Assembly: GCF_001486585.1 (NCBI RefSeq)
Contig: NZ_LN909042.1
Span: 186,001-250,000, forward strand
DNA: 64,000 nucleotides
Reading direction: 5' to 3'
Source of the DNA: Paenibacillus senegalimassiliensis
GTDB lineage: Bacteria; Bacillota; Bacilli; Paenibacillales; Paenibacillaceae
The notes under the pieces were generated by a model that did not search any database, had not been told where the DNA came from, and saw only the letters and a program-made list of their open reading frames with translations. Below, piece after piece: positions 17,262-24,480 of this stretch. The translations under genes and the position numbers were made by a program. Every line of letters begins with the position of its first letter. Positions within the stretch are counted from its first letter, which is position 1.

Positions 17262-18701
17262 TTAGAATATGGATAATTCCGGGTTTTCTTCAAGCAAGGA
17301 ATAATACAAGGAGAATGCAGATTTCATCCAGTCCTGAAAATAATCACAATACCCCTCAGGGATTCCAAATTCAGCACCTTCTTGTTCCAACGTGACATAA
17401 CAGATATTGCACAGGCTTCTCACCTTGCAGTCCTGACATTTTTCCCGAATAACCGATAGTCCTTTATTCAGAATTTGTGTTTGTTGCTCCATATTCAATC
17501 CTTGATGTATATCTCCGATGGGGTATTGCGGGCTGATCTTCTCACACATATGGAATTGCCCGTTAACATCTACCGTCAACTTGCTAATGCCAGGAACACA
17601 CAATCCGCCCAATGGATTATGAGCGTAATTGATGTTCATAGAGGGCTCAAAGATAAGCCCTTGCACATACTTGCGAATAAAGTTGGTGAGGGGACGCCCG
17701 GCTCTAACGAGGCCGATGAACTCGTCTTTGGAAGCTTGTTGTTTCTGGATTACGAGGTTGTCTGCTTGCTCTGAATTATTGTAATAATCAGAATTCAAAT
17801 CCTTTACCCGCGTAATCCGCGCAATCCGGCTATCCAGATTAGGGTGCTGGGCGAAGAATTTGTTCAATCGGCTAAGATCGCTGATGTTATCGTAGGTAAT
17901 CAACAGAGAGTAGGGATATATTTCATCATTATGGGCGGATTGCTCTCTGTACATCTCATCGAGCATGAGTAAATTGTTGAACACAATATCAAACGTAGGT
18001 TTGCCTGAGACGGTGATTCGGTTCCGGTCATGCTCTTCTTGATCACCGTCCAGACTGACGGAAATAGCAAAATGATGATCCAGTAAAAATTGCAATCTCT
18101 TTCGGTCCAGCAAATATCCGTTCGTTGTTACCGAGAATACCATTCGGGAGAAATACGATTTGTATTTCTCTTCGACATATTGCACGACCCCTTGGATGGT
18201 GCTGAAATTCAATAAAGGTTCTCCACCGTAGAAGCCGATGCTTATGCTCAAGTTAGGATTGTATTGGATGCTCTCCATATTGTTGCTCATATAGAGATCA
18301 ACGGCCGCTTTAGCGGTATCGAGGCTCATTTGCTCGTTGCTATAGCCGCTATTAAGGCCGTAATGGTCGGAGTACACGCAATATTTACAACGAAAATTGC
18401 AGGCTTCAGTCAACGTTAAGCATAAATGGGCAATGCCCTCTTTCCGTAATCGCTCCTCCATTTGTTCTTGAGTGAATACAGGGGTCTGCGGCTGGGGCGT
18501 GACGAAGAGTCCGTATTGCTTAATCTTCTGGGACAACTCCTGAAGCCGGGGCTCTCTATTTAAAACTTCCATATCCAAAGTTCCATGGTCGTGTTCTATT
18601 TGTTCCAGATATTCTTTCTCGTAACCTTCGGTTGGAAATACGAGTCTCGTAGCATCGTCGTAGAAATAGGCATGGCGTTCTGTCGCGAACAAAAGGGGCA
18701 T
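17262..18701 (-). CDS. Radical SAM/SPASM peptide maturase 1 (sactisynthase-like)
   Basis: A 479-residue radical SAM enzyme, the first gene after the precursor. The cluster motif CNFRCKYC has Cys101, Cys105 and Cys108; GFYGGEPLLNF and TTNGYLL are the GGE and TNG family blocks. The SPASM region carries CVPG, CEKI, CQDCKVRSLCNIC and a final GYC, matching auxiliary [4Fe-4S] cluster ligands. The N-terminal 90 residues may contain a divergent leader-recognition domain. AGGAGGTAACGTCC before the ATG is an excellent ribosome site. Position, length and SPASM pattern fit sactisynthases such as AlbA or TrnC. The thioether-forming activity is inferred. Confidence 0.87.
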   Translation of the reverse strand: MPLLFATERHAYFYDDATRLVFPTEGYEKEYLEQIEHDHGTLDMEVLNREPRLQELSQKIKQYGLFVTPQPQTPVFTQEQMEERLRKEGIAHLCLTLTEACNFRCKYCVYSDHYGLNSGYSNEQMSLDTAKAAVDLYMSNNMESIQYNPNLSISIGFYGGEPLLNFSTIQGVVQYVEEKYKSYFSRMVFSVTTNGYLLDRKRLQFLLDHHFAISVSLDGDQEEHDRNRITVSGKPTFDIVFNNLLMLDEMYREQSAHNDEIYPYSLLITYDNISDLSRLNKFFAQHPNLDSRIARITRVKDLNSDYYNNSEQADNLVIQKQQASKDEFIGLVRAGRPLTNFIRKYVQGLIFEPSMNINYAHNPLGGLCVPGISKLTVDVNGQFHMCEKISPQYPIGDIHQGLNMEQQTQILNKGLSVIREKCQDCKVRSLCNICYVTLEQEGAEFGIPEGYCDYFQDWMKSAFSLYYSLLEENPELSIF

Positions 18702-18723
18702 GGACGTTACCTCCTAATAGTGC

Positions 18724-18755
18724 GCCAAAGGCACGACCGTAGCCGCGCCTTTGGC
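18724..18755 (-). other. Intercistronic hairpin between precursor and maturase genes
   Basis: GCCAAAGGC and GCCTTTGGC form a 9-bp perfect stem in the 70-bp gap after the precursor stop, without a T-run. Such hairpins often protect precursor mRNA and lower downstream expression relative to the peptide gene. Confidence 0.65.
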
Positions 18756-18771
18756 AGATAATAGATAAACA

Positions 18772-18906
18772 TTAGGCAGATTTCGCTACGTTAAACGCGG
18801 AACCGGCCCCAATGACGTCAGCGATCGGGGATACAGTATCTGCAATACATGCTGCTACGCAACCCGTTACGCACACTACATCACAAAATAATCCCATAAC
18901 TTGCAT
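18772..18906 (-). CDS. Sactipeptide-type precursor peptide, 44 residues, CX3CX3CX3C core
   Basis: ATG 18906 is preceded by AAGGAAGGTG at good spacing and the frame stops at 18772. The product starts MQVMGLF, has CDVVCVTGCVAAC at residues 8-20 (Cys8, 12, 16, 20, each three residues apart), then a small-residue, Asp/Ser/Thr/Gly/Ala-rich half ending VAKSA. This is the layout of nested-hairpin sactipeptides: N-terminal cysteines, C-terminal acceptor half, very short leader. The VCVTGCVAAC block resembles ACVIGCIGSC of thuricin CD alpha as I recall it, but with a fourth cysteine. Two radical SAM/SPASM genes and an ABC exporter follow in the same direction. No second precursor or protease gene is adjacent. 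The final structure is unknown. Confidence 0.88.
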   Translation of the reverse strand: MQVMGLFCDVVCVTGCVAACIADTVSPIADVIGAGSAFNVAKSA

Positions 18907-19062
18907 AATGGCACCTTCCTTCTTTGTGAATTTAATTACATACTCATTCTATGAAAATTATGGAAAAGCCCACTATGATATTTTTTACAAAAATAGGTTT
19001 TTATATGGAATTATTTTCTAATTTAGCTAGTTAGCTCAATGATATACTCTCGTAAAATAAGC
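18907..19062 (-). promoter_or_regulatory. Probable promoter region of the sactipeptide operon
   Basis: The preceding minus-strand gene ends in its own terminator (19063-19117), so the operon promoter should lie in these 156 AT-rich bases. Several TATAAT-like hexamers occur, but none with a clear -35 partner, which may mean activator dependence. Confidence 0.4.
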
Positions 19063-19117
19063 ACAAAAAAGCCCCTCCTCACCAAAGGAAAAAACCACTT
19101 TTGCGAGGAGGGACTTG
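19063..19117 (-). terminator. Terminator of the flavoprotein lipoprotein gene
   Basis: Read on the minus strand, AGTCCCTCCTCGC pairs with GTGAGGAGGGGCT and is followed by six Ts. Confidence 0.85.
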
Positions 19118-19132
19118 ATTATATCGTATTAA

Positions 19133-20905
19133 TTATTTCAATTCTGCTGCTGCTGTTTGGCCTGCGATACGTCCGAAGACGATGATGTCGGCTACAGCAT
19201 TACCGCCGATACGGTTACCGCCGTGCACGCCGCCAGCAATTTCACCGGCTGCATACAGACCGGAAATCGCTTGTCCTTCAGGATTCAGGACATGGGTTTG
19301 GGTATCAATCTTCACGCCACCCATCGTATGGTGGACACCTGGTGTTACAGGGATGGCGTAGTAAGGGCCTGCTTCAAGGGTTTGCGTCAAGTGAGCTCTC
19401 TCGAATTCAGTATCCTTACCGTCCTTAACAAATTGCGTATAAGTCTTCAGGGTAGCTTCCAGAGTGGCAGCATCGAGGTTCAACTCGCCAGCCAGCAGGG
19501 CAAGGTCATCTCCCTTGGTTGCGTAACCCTCTTTGATATATTTGGCCAATGAAGCATTCTCATCAACCATTTCCTGATTTGTGATCAAGTAAGCCATCTT
19601 ATCGGTTTGCTTCAAGATATTTTGCGATACCACGTCACGTGTAAGCAGTTCGTTGGTAAAGCGTTTGGCTTCTTTGTTTACCAGAATTGCACCATCACCA
19701 CGAAGTCCTTCAGTGAACATATAACCGGATTCAGGATCGGTGGTAGGGTGGATTTGGATTTGTTCAATTTGCATCAGATCAGCACCAGCTTCTTGAGCCA
19801 TGACGATCCCTGAACCGGTTGCTCCGGCATGATTCGTTGTGGAGAAGCCTTCTAGCTCAGGGCGATATTGCACGACCATTTCACTGTTGGCTCCAAAACC
19901 GCCGGTAGCGAGAATAACTGCTTTGGCATTGACCTTAAATGGATTTTCATTTTTGTCGACAGCTTCAACGCCTACAACTGCACCGTCTTGTTGGATAAGC
20001 TTCACAGCTTTGGAGTTGAGCAGAATATCAACCCCCAGCTCTTTTAATTTCTCTGACAGAACATTTACAACGACTGGACCAATAGCTGATCCGTCTGCCG
20101 GAGTATGAATTCTTGGATTCGTTGCTCCACCCGACAAGGACACTCGGGAAATGCCTGCGCCCATATCGTTCAACCAATAGATTGCTTCCGGTGCATTATC
20201 GACCAGAGTGCGAAGCAATTCCGGATCGTTAATGTTATGACCGCCTTTTAACGTGTCATCATAGAACGTTTGCTTCGAATCCTTGATGCCGTTCTCTTCC
20301 TGAATCGTTGTTTCTGCGGCGTTAAGACCGCCGGTAGCGCGGTTGGTATTACCGCCGATGATTGGCATTTGTTCCAGGATAACAACGGATTTGCCGGCTT
20401 CCTTGGCTTCAATAGCCGCCGAGAGACCTGCTCCGCCGGAGCCAACGATGACCACATCGACGTCAAGATCTTCTTGCTTGGCTTCTTCAACAGCTAGTTT
20501 GTTGGCTGGGTCTTTCAGATCGTTAATATTGGCTCCGGCTTTTTCCAGGGCCAGGGTAACTGCTTCGATAATGCCTGCACTGGATTCGCTGGCACCTGAC
20601 ACAGCATCGACCGCCAAGCTTTGGGTGTTGATGATGTCACCTGTCAACTGAGCGACAGCTCCATCTCCGATACTGCCTGTCTCACCATCGGCTGTAATCT
20701 CGATGGATTCAATTTTGTCTGCGGACACGGTTACCGTGGCCTTAATCTCACCGCCATGTCCCTTCGACACGCCTTCGTACGTACCTGGCGTAAATTTGCC
20801 GCCTGCGGCCGCAGCGCCTTCATTAGCTGGCTTCTCTTGATTGCAACCAACGACGAGTAGCATGATAAGTCCAACCATAAGAATTGCAAATAAACTCTTT
20901 TTCAC
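19133..20905 (-). CDS. Flavinylated fumarate-reductase-like lipoprotein (flavocytochrome c family without haem)
   Basis: A 590-residue secreted lipoprotein. The signal ends at the lipobox VVGC (Cys21). An FMN-binding domain (about 36-118) carries DAVSGAS at 100-106, matching the D-x-x-S-G-A-[ST] site where ApbE attaches FMN covalently. A FAD-binding reductase domain follows, starting DVDVVIVGSGGAGLSAA (about 148), with GGNTNRATGG and the C-terminal HHTMGG and GNRIGGNAVAD blocks of the fumarate/urocanate reductase family. No haem-binding CXXCH is present. It probably reduces fumarate or a related enoate at the outer membrane face using extracellular electrons (inferred). Monocistronic with its own terminator; no ApbE gene is in view. 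Confidence 0.88.
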   Translation of the reverse strand: MKKSLFAILMVGLIMLLVVGCNQEKPANEGAAAAGGKFTPGTYEGVSKGHGGEIKATVTVSADKIESIEITADGETGSIGDGAVAQLTGDIINTQSLAVDAVSGASESSAGIIEAVTLALEKAGANINDLKDPANKLAVEEAKQEDLDVDVVIVGSGGAGLSAAIEAKEAGKSVVILEQMPIIGGNTNRATGGLNAAETTIQEENGIKDSKQTFYDDTLKGGHNINDPELLRTLVDNAPEAIYWLNDMGAGISRVSLSGGATNPRIHTPADGSAIGPVVVNVLSEKLKELGVDILLNSKAVKLIQQDGAVVGVEAVDKNENPFKVNAKAVILATGGFGANSEMVVQYRPELEGFSTTNHAGATGSGIVMAQEAGADLMQIEQIQIHPTTDPESGYMFTEGLRGDGAILVNKEAKRFTNELLTRDVVSQNILKQTDKMAYLITNQEMVDENASLAKYIKEGYATKGDDLALLAGELNLDAATLEATLKTYTQFVKDGKDTEFERAHLTQTLEAGPYYAIPVTPGVHHTMGGVKIDTQTHVLNPEGQAISGLYAAGEIAGGVHGGNRIGGNAVADIIVFGRIAGQTAAAELK

Positions 20906-21136
20906 TATGCAACGCCCCTTTGTGTATTATTTCACAATGTTGTGTTGCCCCATATTAGCATGATTCGTTAGACAGGCATTATAATAATTGTCACACCGTC
21001 TATTAGAAAGGTCATAATATCAGGCTGGCAATCTGTAGTTCTAACCCGTGAAAAGAATGGTTAATTAGGGCTTTTTTGATTCGTAGCTCCTCAGGTATTT
21101 TCTGATCAATACGACTTTCCATGGCATAGATGCCTG
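20906..21136. other. Divergent intergenic region (part of 20906-21218)
   Basis: This lies between the flavoprotein start and the CPBP gene promoter. No ORF of note. The flavoprotein ribosome site (AAAGGGGCG) is at its left edge. Confidence 0.35.
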
Positions 21137-21200
21137 TTGACAGAGATCTATAAAGTCGTGTACATTTTAATTACCGACCGATAAGTCGGTAATTAAAATG
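21137..21200 (+). promoter_or_regulatory. Promoter with 38-bp perfect operator palindrome (TetR target)
   Basis: TTGACA (21137-21142) and TACATT (21161-21166) are 18 bp apart. Overlapping the -10 and start region are two perfect 16-bp arms, CATTTTAATTACCGAC (21163-21178) and GTCGGTAATTAAAATG (21185-21200), separated by CGATAA. The inner ACCGAC...GTCGGT half-sites are typical of TetR-family operators, and a tetR gene is second in the operon. Confidence 0.82.
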
Positions 21201-21218
21201 AGAGATGGGTGTAGTTCA

Positions 21219-22070
21219 ATGGGAGAGAAATATGGCCTCCAACCACCAATTCCACTTGGCTTTAAATCAGTGGCAGGCTTGATCTTCATTTTTATTGTCT
21301 GGCAGGGTGGTACTTTATTATGGTTCAATTTACTTCAAGCCATCATACCGGCTACTCGCTCAGGACTTCCCAATCTGATTATTCTTTACTTGTCCTTTTT
21401 TTTCTTGATTCTGGGAGTTTTCGTGGTAACGAGGTATTTCTTCAAAATTCCTTTTAAGACATTTTTGTTTGAAAATAAAAGACCCGATTATCGAAAGTTT
21501 TTGGTTTATTTTTCGTGGTATTTTATTGCGCTTATCGTGTATTTGCTTGTTGATATAGTCGCGCATCCTCAATCCTTTATACTTCATTTTCAGCCACTTT
21601 CGTGGTTAGGTGTATTTATTGTTACAGTTCCATTGGTTTTATGCCAAAGTGCTGCCGAAGAGATTTTATTTAGAGGCTATATGTATCGTATGTTCAGATC
21701 ATTGAGAGGCGGTGTATTTTGGTCCATCCTCGTCACGTCCCTGTTCTTTGCTTTGCTTCATGGTTTTAATCCTGAAATGCTTCATTATGGAATATATGGC
21801 CCATTGTATTACTTGCTGATGGCACTTTTTTTGGGGGTAGTTGCGTATCACACCAATAGTCTGGCAGCGCCCATCGGAATTCATTTTGCAACTAACATAT
21901 TTAATACATCCATTTGGGGATATGGAACATCGACGTTGGAAAATATGGGGCTACAAAATATTGTATACCGACATACACTGGACATGCGGTTTGCATTCTT
22001 TGGAATTCTTGTTATCGTTGTCTCATATGGTGCTTTTCAATTTATGAAATATAAAAGGAACCCGTCCTAA
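21219..22070 (+). CDS. CPBP-family intramembrane protease
   Basis: A 283-residue membrane protein with about eight hydrophobic segments. The CPBP (CAAX protease/bacteriocin-processing) motifs are SAAEEILFRGYMYR (Glu-Glu...Arg), FALLHGF, and a later HTNSLAAPIGIHFATN with His and Asn. The family includes Rce1-like glutamic proteases, and in Gram-positives some members give bacteriocin immunity. ATG 21219 is preferred over ATG 21198, which lies inside the operator and lacks a ribosome site; GGGTG is 8 bases before 21219. The tetR gene follows after 15 bp. AT-rich relative to neighbours, suggesting acquisition. Confidence 0.85.
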   Translation: MGEKYGLQPPIPLGFKSVAGLIFIFIVWQGGTLLWFNLLQAIIPATRSGLPNLIILYLSFFFLILGVFVVTRYFFKIPFKTFLFENKRPDYRKFLVYFSWYFIALIVYLLVDIVAHPQSFILHFQPLSWLGVFIVTVPLVLCQSAAEEILFRGYMYRMFRSLRGGVFWSILVTSLFFALLHGFNPEMLHYGIYGPLYYLLMALFLGVVAYHTNSLAAPIGIHFATNIFNTSIWGYGTSTLENMGLQNIVYRHTLDMRFAFFGILVIVVSYGAFQFMKYKRNPS

Positions 22071-22085
22071 GGCTGGGAGGAACTT

Positions 22086-22685
22086 ATGAGCAGAAGGAGA
22101 TTGCCGGCAGAAGAAGCAAAATCAATTATTTTGCATCATGCAAGGTTGTTATTCATTAAAAAAGGTTACGATCGGGCTACTATGGACGACTTATGTGTGT
22201 TGACACAGATGAGCAAGGGAAATTTATACCACCATTATAAAAACAAAGAGGTGATTTTTCTTCAACTGCTTACCCAGCATACGGAAGAAATGTCACAAAA
22301 GTTCTTTCTTTTGGCTGAGCAATCCACGTCTCCCAGCGAACAATTACTTGAAATGGCCGATTTATTTGGAAGAGATTGTGAAAGTCCACTGATTCAAGCA
22401 ATGCAAGAGTACGCCAGATTACTTACTGACGAATCCAAATCATTGTCTACTTTACGAGAGATCACAGAAATAGCCTATAGCGCTATAAAACAATTGCTAC
22501 AAAGAGGAATTGACCAAGGTTGTTTTGTTAATGAAGACATTGAAACATTAAGCTTTGGAGTGATGGCCACATTGGCTGGAGCAACGCAACTTTGCCTTAC
22601 ACTTCCCAATTTAAGCGGGGACGAATACGCAGAACTACATGTCAATGCGATAAGAATGCTTTTGAGAGGAATTTCGTTAAGTTGA
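22086..22685 (+). CDS. TetR-family regulator of the CPBP operon
   Basis: A 199-residue TetR regulator: N-terminal helix-turn-helix (TMDDLCVLTQMSKGNLYHHYKNKE, given here only as the span of about residues 36-58) and an all-helical ligand domain. GGGAGG lies before the ATG. It is the second gene of the operon headed by the CPBP protease and most likely represses it through the 38-bp palindrome. The ligand is unknown. Confidence 0.88.
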   Translation: MSRRRLPAEEAKSIILHHARLLFIKKGYDRATMDDLCVLTQMSKGNLYHHYKNKEVIFLQLLTQHTEEMSQKFFLLAEQSTSPSEQLLEMADLFGRDCESPLIQAMQEYARLLTDESKSLSTLREITEIAYSAIKQLLQRGIDQGCFVNEDIETLSFGVMATLAGATQLCLTLPNLSGDEYAELHVNAIRMLLRGISLS

Positions 22686-22774
22686 GGCTGGAGGTGCCCA
22701 AACGGCAGCCGACACAGTCGAAGCGAATTGAGATTCGGGATTAAAATTAAAATATATCGTTCGTGATCGTCGTG

Positions 22775-22822
22775 AGAAGCCCCAGGAATGCCGTAAATCA
22801 GCATTCTCGGGGCTTCTTTATC
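22775..22822. terminator. Bidirectional terminator between tetR and yesN-like gene
   Basis: The stem GAAGCCCC-AG-GAATGC with GCATTC-TC-GGGGCTTC has a TTTA tail on the plus strand. It serves two convergent units. Confidence 0.75.
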
Positions 22823-22851
22823 TAGTCCCCCATACCGCGGGTAAGCAGCCC

Positions 22852-24480
22852 TTATTTTTTATGCTGTTTGCGGAATTCACCTGGCGATATTCCTTCTTGC
22901 TTTTTGAACACCTGGCTGAAATATTTCTCGTTCTTGAATCCGACCATCTCGGCAATGGCCGCCAGCTTCATCTGCGGGTTACGTAGCAATTGCTTGGCAT
23001 GATCGATGCGAATTTTCGTCAAATAGTCCGACATATTCGTCCCGTAGGTTTGTTTGAATTTGCGCGATATATATTCTCTGCTAACGAAGAACCGCTTGGC
23101 AATATCGTATAGAGAGAGGTCCTGGTTGTAATTCTGTTGCATATGAGCAATAACATCATTCATCAAATTCTGCCCCGAGGTTTGTGTGGATAGCAGGCTG
23201 GCAGATAACCGCAACAGGGACTGCTGCCAGTACGCTTTCCAGTCTGTCAGGGAGAAGATGTCCTTATCCGGGTTTGGTGCAGACGTTTTGGGGATGGCTG
23301 CTAACAATTCTCCGGCTGCACTGCCTATCGTATCGTAAGCGATCCGGGTCTGGAACCGTTCGATATCCCGATTCCACTGTTCCAGATGGCGGGGCGTAAT
23401 TTGTCCGTTCTGTTGCAGTCGCACCATCCATTTGGAGACGGCCTGTTCAATGACATCCGACTGGCCGCTCAGCAGCGCAGTCTTCCAGTGTTCTTCTACT
23501 TCACCGAAGCGAACAAGCTCTTGCCCCTCATCGTTCGTAGCTGTGGAACTGACGGGAGCCGAAGCCACATGAATATGCTGTCCCAGCAAGAGAAGATTTC
23601 GAGAGCGCAATGCTCTCATCCCGGCTTCATAGGCGGCTGGAAGCTCGACATAGTCATGAATAATCGGACCTACGCCAAAGTGCATATTTCTCTGCAAAAT
23701 CTGAGCAAAGACCTGGTTAATCTCTTGAAGTAGCGTTGTGTAAGCGTCGGGGTGGCGCCATAGAAGCAGGACGATAATTTGCTGCGTGCCCCAATGCTTG
23801 AAGGCGATGCCTGCTTCTCTCTCCCGGAGCAGCTCGTTGCAAATATTAAGCAGGGTGAAGACCAGCAGTTCCTTCTCCTGTCCAAATTTCGCTGATAAGG
23901 CTTGATCGCTATCATCAATTTGCAGCAGCGCGGGCCTGAAGGTAGTGATCTGCTCGGGTAAAACAGCAAGGTCCCGGAGACGCCGGAGCGCCTGGGTCTG
24001 CGAACGCGGGTCTTCGATTAAGCTGGTTAACAGCTTCTCGGAATAGACCGGACGATATTCGTTGACAGATACGTCCTTGCTCAGCAGTGCGGTGCGCTCC
24101 TGCTGTTCTTCCTTCCAGGCGGCGACGGCCTTCTGTACCGCAATATTAACCATCTTCTCATCAATGGGCTTGAGGATATAATCAATGCCGCTGTACCAGA
24201 TGGTATTCCGCATAAACTCAAAATCATTATGCCCGCTGATGACGATGAACTTCGTATCGGGAACGGTGGTGTGGAGCCACTCCATCAGGTCCAGTCCGTT
24301 CTTCAAGGGCATGTGAATGTCCATAAGGACAATTTGAGGCTGCTCTTGCTGGATAACCTGCATCGCTTCCAGGCCGTTAGTGGCCTCATCTACCTGGCAG
24401 ATACCATAGGCCTCCCAATCCACAATCAACCGAATCGATTTGCGTACCGGCTTCTCATCGTCCACAATCAAGGCCTTCAC
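22852..24480 (-). CDS. YesN-type response regulator (AraC output), system 1
   Basis: A 542-residue response regulator. The receiver domain has DDE at 7-9, phospho-acceptor Asp54 in IVLMDIHMP, and Lys in YILKPID. A long linker follows, and a C-terminal AraC-type double helix-turn-helix (about 440-542) ends in GFKNEKYFSQVFKKQEGISP. The histidine kinase lies immediately upstream with a 4-bp overlap. The divergently transcribed carbohydrate ABC importer and alpha-xylosidase are the probable targets. The ligand is presumably an oligosaccharide. Confidence 0.92.
   Translation of the reverse strand: MKALIVDDEKPVRKSIRLIVDWEAYGICQVDEATNGLEAMQVIQQEQPQIVLMDIHMPLKNGLDLMEWLHTTVPDTKFIVISGHNDFEFMRNTIWYSGIDYILKPIDEKMVNIAVQKAVAAWKEEQQERTALLSKDVSVNEYRPVYSEKLLTSLIEDPRSQTQALRRLRDLAVLPEQITTFRPALLQIDDSDQALSAKFGQEKELLVFTLLNICNELLREREAGIAFKHWGTQQIIVLLLWRHPDAYTTLLQEINQVFAQILQRNMHFGVGPIIHDYVELPAAYEAGMRALRSRNLLLLGQHIHVASAPVSSTATNDEGQELVRFGEVEEHWKTALLSGQSDVIEQAVSKWMVRLQQNGQITPRHLEQWNRDIERFQTRIAYDTIGSAAGELLAAIPKTSAPNPDKDIFSLTDWKAYWQQSLLRLSASLLSTQTSGQNLMNDVIAHMQQNYNQDLSLYDIAKRFFVSREYISRKFKQTYGTNMSDYLTKIRIDHAKQLLRNPQMKLAAIAEMVGFKNEKYFSQVFKKQEGISPGEFRKQHKK

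Noticed and set aside
18772-18906. Reading the precursor as a freyrasin-like CX3D ranthipeptide
   Set aside because: The residues four positions after the cysteines are Cys, Cys, Cys and Thr, not Asp, so the CX3D pattern is absent.
18907-19062. Search for a second sactipeptide precursor, as in two-peptide thuricin CD
   Set aside because: No cysteine-rich short ORF with a ribosome site is present between the precursor and the upstream terminator on either strand.
19839-20860. Several plus-strand ORFs opposite the flavoprotein gene
   Set aside because: All are antisense shadows of a complete, well-recognised reductase.
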